Positions 1 through 5,295 of a stretch of 6,432 bases of DNA are shown here, one piece after another (within the stretch, counting starts at the first letter, position 1; each line of letters starts with the position of its first letter). The position numbers and the translations under genes were made by a program. The notes under the pieces were generated by a model. It saw only the letters and a list, made by a program, of their open reading frames with translations. It ran no database searches and was not told the origin of the DNA. Origin of the DNA: Cetobacterium sp. UBA6069 (GTDB lineage Bacteria > Fusobacteriota > Fusobacteriia > Fusobacteriales > Fusobacteriaceae); contig DIXX01000047.1 in the NCBI GenBank assembly GCA_002428805.1, positions 64,640 to 71,071 on the forward strand, read 5' to 3'.

Positions 1-422
1 ATTTTGTCTATTCTAAAGAAGAGATTGAAATTATGAAAGAAGATATTAAAATATGTAAAGAGCTTGGAGTTCTTGGAGTCGTTTTCGGTGTTTTAACAGA
101 GTCTAATCAAATTGATTACTCGGTTTTAAAAGAACTTGTAGAACTTGCTAAACCTATGAGCATAACTTTCCATAAAGCTATCGATGAAGTAGAAAATCCT
201 AAAAAAGATATCTTAAAACTTGCAGAGTTAGGGATTGATCGTATTTTAACATCTGGTAAAAAACAGACAGCTTTTGATGGGGCATCACTTTTAAATGAAT
301 TTATTAAAATTGCTGAAAATAAAATTAAAATTATTGTTTGTGGTGGTGTTACGAAGGATAATTTTAAAGATATAAACAATTTAATTCCTAATACCGAGTA
401 TCATGGAAAAAGAATAGTTTAA
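1..422 (+). CDS. cutC: CutC family protein, 3' part (5' end outside window)
   Basis: This is the C-terminal 139 residues of a CutC-type TIM-barrel protein. The frame stays open to the left edge: codons before the ATG at 33 read FVYSKEEIEI, which continues a CutC-like segment (the family has a 'DFxYSxxEFxxM' stretch here). That ATG is therefore internal and the gene starts outside the window. Family signs in order are the GVVFGVLT strand, the ITFHKAID strand and loop (FHRAFD-like in relatives), LGIDRILTSG, the glycine-rich IVCGGVTKDN segment, and a C-terminal EYHGKRIV. Relatives are about 200-250 residues, so some 60-110 residues are missing on the left; ending at the HGxxIV strand fits the shorter family members. 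CutC has been linked to copper tolerance, but its biochemical role is unsettled, so the name should not be taken as proof of copper binding. It ends in a strong terminator and is not co-transcribed with the next gene. Confidence 0.9.
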   Translation, partial: FVYSKEEIEIMKEDIKICKELGVLGVVFGVLTESNQIDYSVLKELVELAKPMSITFHKAIDEVENPKKDILKLAELGIDRILTSGKKQTAFDGASLLNEFIKIAENKIKIIVCGGVTKDNFKDINNLIPNTEYHGKRIV

Positions 423-426
423 AAAC

Positions 427-464
427 AAAAAATGACGAAATATGTACTTTTCGTCATTTTTTAT
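427..464 (+). terminator. Rho-independent terminator of cutC
   Basis: A 10-bp perfect stem (AATGACGAAA at 431-440 with TTTCGTCATT at 449-458) has an 8-base loop. Outer A/T pairs extend it to 427-462, and a T-run follows directly. It starts 5 bases after the cutC stop codon. Confidence 0.9.
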
Positions 465-474
465 TATAAAAATA

Positions 475-503
475 TTGATTTTTAATCACTTATACTTTAC
501 AAT
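475..503 (+). promoter_or_regulatory. Probable promoter of the flavoprotein gene
   Basis: TTGATT at 475-480 and TACAAT at 498-503 are separated by exactly 17 bp, giving a good sigma-70-type match. The predicted start of transcription is near 510, leaving a leader of about 50 bases. A small inverted repeat, TGATT-N3-AATCA at 476-488, overlaps the -35 box. The leader ends in AGGAGG at 544-549, 9 bases before the ATG. Confidence 0.6.
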
Positions 504-558
504 ATAGATATTGTATATTAGTATTATTATATAGATAAATAACAGGAGGATTGTTTTT

Positions 559-2256
559 ATGAAATTTTTTAACAAAAAATATATAAGTATTTTAACTTCT
601 TTATTTTTAACAACAAACTTAGTTTATGGAAAAGAGTATATCTCTTCAGCTAAAGGATATAACGGTGATATTAAAGTTAAAGTCAATATTATTGATGATG
701 AAATTAAAAATATTGAGATTTTAGAGGAAAAAGAAAGTAGTTTTACAAAAGATGGGATGAATTCAATTATTGCAGATGTTATTGAAACTCAGTCTATTAA
801 AGTAGATAATGTGGCGGGGGCTACCTCTACTAGCGTAGGGCTAAAAAGAGCAATCGATAGAGCTATAAAAGAATCTGGTGCAAAACTTACTGCTAGAGAA
901 AAAAAGGTTGTTACTTATAACAATGTCACTACTGATGTTATTATTATCGGTGGTGGTGGAGCTGGACTTACTGCTGCTATCGCTGCTAAAGATAAGGGTT
1001 CTGAAGTTATTTTAGTTGAAAAATCTGCTATCTTAGGTGGGAACACAAACTATGCTACTGGTGGACTTAATGCTGCTGAAACTTCTATTCAAAAAAATAA
1101 AGGCATAAAGGATTCTGTGAATACATTTATCGAAGATACAATGAAGGGTGGAAAAAATACTAACGATAAAAACTTAGTTACAAAATTAGCTAACTCTTCA
1201 TCTGAAATTGTAGATTGGTTAATCTCTAAAGGTGCTGACCTTACTGATCTTGGAAGAATGGGAGGACAAAGTGTTGATAGAACTCATAGACCTACTGGTG
1301 GAGCTCCTGTTGGACCAGATATGATTGCTGCTCTTTCTAAAACTGCTAAAAACTCTGGAGTAGATATTAGACTTTCAACTTTTGCAGAGTCCCTTATATA
1401 TGATGGTGAAGCTATCAGAGGAATTGTTGTAAAAGCTCCTAATGGTGAAAAATACACAATTAATTCTAAGGCTGTTGTTATTGCTACAGGTGGATTCGGG
1501 GCAAACTCGGATATGGTTGTAGAATATGTTGAATCTCTTGAAGGGTTTGGTACAACAAACCATAAAGGTGCTACTGGAGATGGTATTGTAATGGCTAAAG
1601 AGCTTAATGTGGATTTTGTAGATATGGATCAAATTCAAACTCATCCAACTGTTATCCCAAGTAATAGTGTTATGATTACAGAAGCGGTTAGAGGAAATGG
1701 TGCTATACTTGTTAATAGAGATGCTAAAAGATTTGTTAACGAACTAGAAACTAGAGATGTTGTTTCTAAAGCTGAACTTGATCAAAAAGGTGGCAGTGCA
1801 TTCCTTATGTTTGATGAAAAAGTTAAAAAAAGTTTAAAAGCTATTGATGGTTACGATAAAAAAGGTTATCTAACAAAAGGTGAAACTCTTAGTGAACTTG
1901 CAGAAAAATTAGATATTTCAGCTAAAGAGTTAGAAAAAACTTTTGCTAAATATAATGAAGGTGTTAAATCTGGTAGCGATTCTGAATTTAAAAGAGGAAG
2001 CTTACCTACAACATTAGAAGAAGGACCATTCTATAGTGTTGAAGTAGCCCCTGCCGTTCACCACACTATGGGCGGAATTAAGATAAATGATAAAGCTCAA
2101 GTTTTATCAAATAACGAACCAATTCCAGGTTTATTTGCTGCTGGTGAAGTTACTGGTGGAATTCATGGAAGTAACAGATTGGGTGGAAATGCTGTTGTTG
2201 ACATCACTGTTTTTGGTAAGATTGCAGGAGAGAATGCTAGTTCATTTTCTAAATAA
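559..2256 (+). CDS. Exported FMN/FAD flavoprotein, fumarate-reductase (flavocytochrome c) family
   Basis: This 565-residue protein probably reduces an unsaturated carboxylic acid, most likely fumarate, outside the inner membrane. Residues 1-24 form a Sec-type signal peptide ending VYG. An FMN-binding domain follows (about 25-105) with D83-NVAGAT-89, the site type where ApbE-type flavin transferases attach FMN covalently to the last Thr. The FAD-binding domain begins with GGGGAG (131-136) and has the ribose-binding Glu at 154. Compared with Shewanella flavocytochrome c3 (from memory), the catalytic residues are kept: Q360, H362, T374/E375, R399 in ETRDVV, H501 in HHTMGG, and R540 in SNRLGGNA. 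M372 sits where fumarate reductases have Met and urocanate reductase has Tyr, which favours fumarate. There is no CxxCH motif, so no heme domain; electrons would enter through the FMN domain. It has its own promoter and terminator. ATG 559 is set by AGGAGG 9 bases upstream. Related enzymes for other enoates cannot be excluded. Confidence 0.93.
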   Translation: MKFFNKKYISILTSLFLTTNLVYGKEYISSAKGYNGDIKVKVNIIDDEIKNIEILEEKESSFTKDGMNSIIADVIETQSIKVDNVAGATSTSVGLKRAIDRAIKESGAKLTAREKKVVTYNNVTTDVIIIGGGGAGLTAAIAAKDKGSEVILVEKSAILGGNTNYATGGLNAAETSIQKNKGIKDSVNTFIEDTMKGGKNTNDKNLVTKLANSSSEIVDWLISKGADLTDLGRMGGQSVDRTHRPTGGAPVGPDMIAALSKTAKNSGVDIRLSTFAESLIYDGEAIRGIVVKAPNGEKYTINSKAVVIATGGFGANSDMVVEYVESLEGFGTTNHKGATGDGIVMAKELNVDFVDMDQIQTHPTVIPSNSVMITEAVRGNGAILVNRDAKRFVNELETRDVVSKAELDQKGGSAFLMFDEKVKKSLKAIDGYDKKGYLTKGETLSELAEKLDISAKELEKTFAKYNEGVKSGSDSEFKRGSLPTTLEEGPFYSVEVAPAVHHTMGGIKINDKAQVLSNNEPIPGLFAAGEVTGGIHGSNRLGGNAVVDITVFGKIAGENASSFSK

Positions 2257-2284
2257 TTGTTTCATTAACAAACTTAAAGTTTTT

Positions 2285-2326
2285 AAAACGCATTTATTTT
2301 TTAAAATAAATGCGTTTTTTTTATTT
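2285..2326 (+). terminator. Rho-independent terminator of the flavoprotein gene
   Basis: Arms at 2285-2300 and 2303-2318 are perfect 16-base complements around a CGCATTTA core, and the right arm runs into an eight-T tract. The first inner pairs must open to form a loop. It lies 28 bases after the stop codon and separates the gene from the transporter downstream. Confidence 0.9.
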
Positions 2327-2335
2327 TTTTACAAA

Positions 2336-2362
2336 AATTTGTATTGATTTATAATACAAATT
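2336..2362. promoter_or_regulatory. Inverted repeat, candidate operator over the transporter promoter
   Basis: AATTTGTATT (2336-2345) and AATACAAATT (2353-2362) are perfect 10-base inverted arms with a 7-base spacer. The repeat covers the -35 box and most of the spacer of the promoter at 2344-2372. It lacks a T-run and lies past the previous terminator, so a dimeric regulator site is a better reading than a terminator. No regulator gene is in the window. Confidence 0.45.
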
Positions 2363-2372
2363 ATGTTAAAAT
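2344..2372 (+). promoter_or_regulatory. Probable promoter of the AbgT-family transporter gene
   Basis: TTGATT at 2344-2349 and TAAAAT at 2367-2372 are separated by 17 bp. The -10 box is preceded by TGT (2364-2366), making an extended -10 element. Transcription would start near 2379, giving a leader of about 100 bases. The nine bases TATTGATTT over the -35 box are identical to those at the flavoprotein promoter (473-481). Confidence 0.6.
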
Positions 2373-2379
2373 CACTTGA

Positions 2380-2452
2380 GACTATACCACATCAATAGTC
2401 TTAATATATTTTATAAATAGAAAAATTGAAAAAAAATTTTCAACAATTCTAT
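2380..2452 (+). promoter_or_regulatory. Structured 5' leader of the transporter gene (two hairpins)
   Basis: GACTAT (2380-2385) pairs with ATAGTC (2395-2400) across 9 bases, right at the predicted 5' end of the transcript. A second hairpin pairs 2417-2422 with 2447-2452 and TTGAAAA (2426-2432) with TTTTCAA (2437-2443), with a 3-by-3 internal loop between. There is no U-tract after either one, and no recognised riboswitch class. The first could be a stabilising 5' stem or a regulator site; function is unknown. Confidence 0.35.
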
Positions 2453-2481
2453 CAATTCACTTTATTATCAGGGAGGAAAAA

Positions 2482-4089
2482 ATGTCTACAAATTCTACAA
2501 AAAAAATGAGCTTCTTTGAAAAATTCCTAAACTTTGTCGAAGTTACAGGAAACAAGCTACCTCATCCAGTTGCGATGTTCTTTGGTTTCTTTGTCGTAAC
2601 AATCATCTTTTCTATGGTCCTTTCATCAATGGGAGTTTCTGTTAACTACAAAGAAATTTCAAGAACAACAGGACAAGTTATTGAAAAGACAACTTATGTT
2701 CAAAATCTTCTAACTAGAGGCGGAATTAGAGAAATTTTCGGTACAACAGTTAAAAACTTTACTGGACACGCTGCACTTGGATCAATTGTTGTTGCTATGC
2801 TTGGTGTTGGACTAGCTGAAGGAACTGGTCTATTAAACTCTATAATCAAAAAAATTGTTATTTCAACTCCTAGACAACTAGTTTCTGCTATTGTTGTTTT
2901 TGCTGGAGTTATGTCTAACATCGCTTCTGATGCTGGATATGTTGTTCTTATTCCACTTGGAGCAGTTATCTTCTTATCATTTGGAAGACATCCACTTGCT
3001 GGAATCGCTGCTGCTTTCGCTGGAGTTTCTGGTGGATTCTCAGCTAACCTTTTAATTGGAACTACAGACCCGTTACTTGGAGGAATTACTACTACAGCTG
3101 CCCAAATAGTTTTACCTGGGTATTCTGTTACTCCTACAGCTAACTTCTTCTTCATGTTTGTTTCTACATTCTTCATTACAATTGTTGGAGCTTGGATTAC
3201 TGACAAAATTGTTGAACCAAGACTTGGAGAATATAAAGGACCAAAAGATAGCGTTAATTTAAATGATCAAATTACTCTTGAAGAGAAAAAAGGATTAAGA
3301 GCTGCTGGATTTGCTACAATAGCTTTCATCGGTTTAATTCTTGCAATGGTATTACCTGAAAATGCAATCTTCAAATTAACTTCTGAAGAGATTGCAAAGT
3401 TTATCGCTGCTAATAACAGAGAGCCTGGTACAATGGAAATTTTAAAACCATTCTTCAGTGATTCTATTGTATATATCTTAATGCTTGCATTCTTTATTCC
3501 TGGTTTAGCTTACGGTATCGCTGCTAAAACAGTTAAATCACACAAAGATGTTATCAAAGCTATGACTACAGCTATGGCTTCTTGTGGACAAGTTTTAGTT
3601 ATTATATTTGTTTCTGCACAATTCGTTTATGTTTTCTCTAAATCAAACATCGGAATTGTTATAGCAGTTAAGCTTGCTGACGTACTAAAAGATTTAGGAA
3701 TTTCTGGAATCTGGGCTGCTGTTGGATTAATTTTCCTAACTGCATTCGTTAACCTATTCATTGGAGGAGCTTCTTCTAAATGGTTAATGTTATCTCCTGT
3801 ATTCATTCCTATGTTTGTTGAATTAGGATTAACTCCTGAATATACTCAATTAGCATACAGAATCGGAGATTCAACTACTAACATTATCTCTCCATTAATG
3901 TCTTACTTCCCAATCATAGTTGGATTTGCTTCTAAGTATGAGGAAAAAGAGGGATCAATGGGAATTGGAACTATCATCGCTATGATGTTACCATACTCTA
4001 TTGTATTCTTAATTGGATGGACAATAATGTTTGTTGGATGGACTTACTTAGGATTACCAATCGGACCTGGAGTTAGCATGTTCATGTAA
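2482..4089 (+). CDS. AbgT-family transporter (p-aminobenzoyl-glutamate / antimetabolite type)
   Basis: This is a 535-residue inner-membrane protein of the AbgT family, close to the usual length of about 510-550. Family members include E. coli AbgT (uptake of p-aminobenzoyl-glutamate) and the structurally known MtrF and YdaH, reported to export sulfonamides or folate breakdown products. Family signs are HPVAMFF in the first helix (28-34), GVGLAEGTG, SNIASDAGYVVLIPLGA, the re-entrant SGGFSANLLIGTTDP with D196, and GGASSKWLMLSP with W434, P452 and YRIGDSTTN with R460 and D463. The W-P-R-D spacing matches the residues lining the MtrF/YdaH transport path as I recall them. About nine membrane helices plus two hairpins fit the sequence. 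ATG 2482 follows GGGAGG by 5 bases; a later Met9 lacks such a site. Many Phe codons are TTC, unlike its neighbours, which may reflect strong expression. Transport direction and substrate cannot be told from sequence. Confidence 0.95.
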   Translation: MSTNSTKKMSFFEKFLNFVEVTGNKLPHPVAMFFGFFVVTIIFSMVLSSMGVSVNYKEISRTTGQVIEKTTYVQNLLTRGGIREIFGTTVKNFTGHAALGSIVVAMLGVGLAEGTGLLNSIIKKIVISTPRQLVSAIVVFAGVMSNIASDAGYVVLIPLGAVIFLSFGRHPLAGIAAAFAGVSGGFSANLLIGTTDPLLGGITTTAAQIVLPGYSVTPTANFFFMFVSTFFITIVGAWITDKIVEPRLGEYKGPKDSVNLNDQITLEEKKGLRAAGFATIAFIGLILAMVLPENAIFKLTSEEIAKFIAANNREPGTMEILKPFFSDSIVYILMLAFFIPGLAYGIAAKTVKSHKDVIKAMTTAMASCGQVLVIIFVSAQFVYVFSKSNIGIVIAVKLADVLKDLGISGIWAAVGLIFLTAFVNLFIGGASSKWLMLSPVFIPMFVELGLTPEYTQLAYRIGDSTTNIISPLMSYFPIIVGFASKYEEKEGSMGIGTIIAMMLPYSIVFLIGWTIMFVGWTYLGLPIGPGVSMFM

Positions 4090-4094
4090 ATATT

Positions 4095-4127
4095 AAAGGA
4101 TGAAGAAATTTCTTCATCCTTTTTTTA
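4095..4127 (+). terminator. Terminator between convergent genes
   Basis: Positions 4095-4122 form a perfect 28-base palindrome built on GGATGAAG / CTTCATCC, giving an 11-bp stem with an AAATTT loop, followed by T to 4126. It starts 6 bases after the transporter stop and ends at the stop codon of the opposing gene, so it occupies nearly all of the 38-base gap. On the minus strand the T-run is only three bases, so termination in that direction is likely weaker but possible. Confidence 0.9.
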
Positions 4128-4850
4128 TTAAACCTCTTTTTCTTCTCCAACTTCGATTAAGTCAATATATTTTTTCATCTCTTTTCGAGCTACCTCTCCC
4201 TTAGAAAATATTGTAACTACTTCTGAAGGGTTCAATGTTCTAATAAAACTATTTAACATCACTAAATCCATAGTCTTATCGTCACTAAAATAGCTATTTT
4301 TTATTCTTCCTATATTTGCAATCATTATATCTACAGTATAATATATCAATGTTTTTATAATGCTTTCAGTATAAATTGTATCACCTGTTATATAAATTCT
4401 TTTTACTTCACCTTTTTTACTAATTATTGTTAAAAAATATCCATTCGCTTTTCCTAGAATTGGATTTGATAAAAATCCTCCACCTTTATACGTTGGAATA
4501 ACCTCTATTATTATTTTATAATCTTTTATCTCAATCTCTCTTTTTTTAAACCAATCCAAAAAATCAATATTGGAGTTTTTTTTATCTCTTAAAAACTTTC
4601 CACACTCTTTTCTTGTTATAATTTTAGAGTTCTCCTCTATAACCTTAGCTCCTTCCTCATCAAAATGATTTGCAGAACATTCTGTTATTAGCCAAAGTTT
4701 TATATTTTTAAAACTTTCATCTTCTGCTCCAATCAACTTTACATCATCACCTTTTTTGATTAAAAATGAAGGGTCACAACCTATTTTAAAGTTTTTATCT
4801 ATCTCTAATGTCCAACATGCTTTCCCTAAAAACTTAAATTTCAACTCCAT
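4128..4850 (-). CDS. Metallo-beta-lactamase-fold-like protein with degenerate metal site
   Basis: This 240-residue cytoplasmic protein looks like the UlaG/Lactamase_B-2 branch of the metallo-beta-lactamase fold, but its catalytic motif is eroded. The pattern of the fold is visible: FLGKACWTLEI...KIGCDPSF (7-29), where relatives have a GHAxxxI...IDP start; LITECSANHFDEEG (54-67), where relatives have the THxHxDHFD metal motif; VIPTYKGGG (117-125), where a ligand His is usual; a kept ITGDT (154-158); VDIMIANIG (173-181); and VVTIFSKG (211-218), where PMHYG is usual. Of the expected ligands only H62 and D157 remain, so it is probably not a normal zinc hydrolase. I chose ATG at 4850 because GGAGG lies 5 bases upstream; a TTG four codons earlier would put that ribosome site inside the gene. 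It is separated from the upstream lipoprotein gene by a terminator. Function is unknown; family assignment is moderate. Confidence 0.75.
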   Translation of the reverse strand: MELKFKFLGKACWTLEIDKNFKIGCDPSFLIKKGDDVKLIGAEDESFKNIKLWLITECSANHFDEEGAKVIEENSKIITRKECGKFLRDKKNSNIDFLDWFKKREIEIKDYKIIIEVIPTYKGGGFLSNPILGKANGYFLTIISKKGEVKRIYITGDTIYTESIIKTLIYYTVDIMIANIGRIKNSYFSDDKTMDLVMLNSFIRTLNPSEVVTIFSKGEVARKEMKKYIDLIEVGEEKEV

Positions 4851-4855
4851 AGCTT

Positions 4856-4860
4856 CCTCC
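4856..4860 (-). promoter_or_regulatory. Ribosome binding site that fixes the start at 4850
   Basis: On the minus strand GGAGG is followed by AAGCT and then ATG (4850-4848). This spacing of 5 bases is ordinary and makes the longer TTG-initiated reading from 4862 unlikely. Confidence 0.8.
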
Positions 4861-4873
4861 AAAACTTACTTTA

Positions 4874-4879
4874 ATTATA
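4874..4879 (-). promoter_or_regulatory. Candidate -10 box for the degenerate metallo-hydrolase gene
   Basis: A perfect TATAAT on the minus strand lies about 24 bases upstream of the ATG, between that gene and the terminator of the lipoprotein gene. No good -35 box sits at 16-18 bp (AGGAGG occurs there), so the call rests on position and the -10 match. Confidence 0.4.
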
Positions 4880-4911
4880 TAAGTATTTTCTAAAAGCCTC
4901 CTTCTCTTCCT

Positions 4912-4944
4912 TTAAAAAAAAGTATCCATCTTTAAGGATACTTT
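4912..4944 (-). terminator. Rho-independent terminator of the lipoprotein gene
   Basis: On the minus strand AAAGTATCC (4944-4936) pairs with GGATACTTT (4927-4919) across an 8-base loop and continues into a T-run. It begins 8 bases after the lipoprotein stop codon and implies that the next minus-strand gene has its own promoter. Confidence 0.9.
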
Positions 4945-4951
4945 CTATCGT

Positions 4952-5164
4952 TTATTTTTCAGTTTTTATAACTCCATTTGTATACTCTATCTTTATAACT
5001 TTATCTGTAAATGGAACCTCTTGCGTTACATATCCGTTAAACAACTTACCTTTATAATACAACTTAGTCCCTTGTAATTCTAAATTTTCATCTCCAAATT
5101 TAACCTCTTGCTTACTACATGCAACTAAAGATAACATTGCTATACCAAATAATAATTTTTTCAT
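4952..5164 (-). CDS. Small lipoprotein with one MORN/YwqK-like motif
   Basis: This 70-residue protein has a classic lipoprotein signal: MKKLLFGIAMLSLVAC, with positively charged start, hydrophobic core and lipobox LVAC, so Cys16 would be lipidated and the mature protein is only 55 residues. The mature part holds LYYKGKLFNGYV (about 35-46), which resembles a single MORN or YwqK-type unit (YYxGxLFNG), and ends with EYTNGVIKTEK, like the start of a second unit (Y-NG). Proteins of this type usually carry several such units, so this is a minimal version. ATG 5164 follows AGGAG by 9 bases. It is a single-gene unit with an extended -10 promoter and its own terminator, divergent from the TrkA-C gene. 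The role is unknown; a surface or periplasmic location follows from the lipobox. Confidence 0.85.
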   Translation of the reverse strand: MKKLLFGIAMLSLVACSKQEVKFGDENLELQGTKLYYKGKLFNGYVTQEVPFTDKVIKIEYTNGVIKTEK

Positions 5165-5198
5165 ATTTTATTGCTCCTAACTCAATTTAATTGAAAAT

Positions 5199-5227
5199 AT
5201 TATAACATATATTTTTAGAGTTTTCAT
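5199..5227 (-). promoter_or_regulatory. Probable promoter of the small lipoprotein gene
   Basis: On the minus strand there is TGTTATAAT, an extended -10 with a perfect TATAAT at 5204-5199. ATGAAA at 5227-5222 is a weak -35 (four of six matches) at 17 bp spacing. Transcription would start near 5192, within a small inverted repeat TCAATT-T-AATTGA (5182-5194) that could be an operator or a chance A/T palindrome. Confidence 0.6.
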
Positions 5228-5250
5228 ATTTATTAAAGGATTTTATTTTT

Positions 5251-5281
5251 TTTACAGTATTTATTTTATATTAATTATTAT
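5251..5281 (+). promoter_or_regulatory. Weak candidate promoter for the TrkA-C membrane protein gene
   Basis: TTTACA at 5251-5256 is a good -35 match, but the nearest -10-like boxes are TATTAT (5276-5281) at a long 19 bp spacing or TATATT (5267-5272) at only 10 bp. Either would give a very short leader. The A/T-rich divergent gap makes a promoter here likely, but its exact place is uncertain. Confidence 0.3.
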
Positions 5282-5295
5282 CTGTAGGTGGTGTT

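Noticed and set aside
432..485. A 17-codon ORF downstream of cutC.
   Set aside because: It is made of the terminator hairpin and the promoter and has no ribosome site.
2363..2398. Possible 11-residue leader peptide (MLKSLETIPHQ) before the transporter gene.
   Set aside because: It has no ribosome site and begins upstream of the predicted transcription start, overlapping the -10 box.
2379..2481. Tetrahydrofolate or FMN riboswitch in the transporter leader, suggested by the folate link of AbgT proteins.
   Set aside because: None of the conserved G/C-rich core elements of these aptamers is present; the leader is A/T-rich with simple hairpins.
2700..3206. A 168-codon minus-strand ORF inside the transporter gene.
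   Set aside because: It is antisense to a clearly coding, well-conserved gene, has no recognisable domain and no ribosome site of note; it is a shadow of the plus-strand codon pattern.
559..4089. A two-gene operon of flavoprotein and transporter.
   Set aside because: A strong terminator at 2285-2326 and a separate extended -10 promoter with its own operator-like repeat lie between them.
4851..4862. Longer TTG-initiated version of the degenerate metallo-hydrolase, four codons upstream of the ATG.
   Set aside because: The GGAGG ribosome site would lie inside the coding region, and the ATG at 4850 has that site at an ideal 5-base distance.
4128..5164. An operon of the lipoprotein and the degenerate metallo-hydrolase.
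   Set aside because: A minus-strand hairpin with a T-run at 4912-4944 separates them, followed by a TATAAT just upstream of the second gene.
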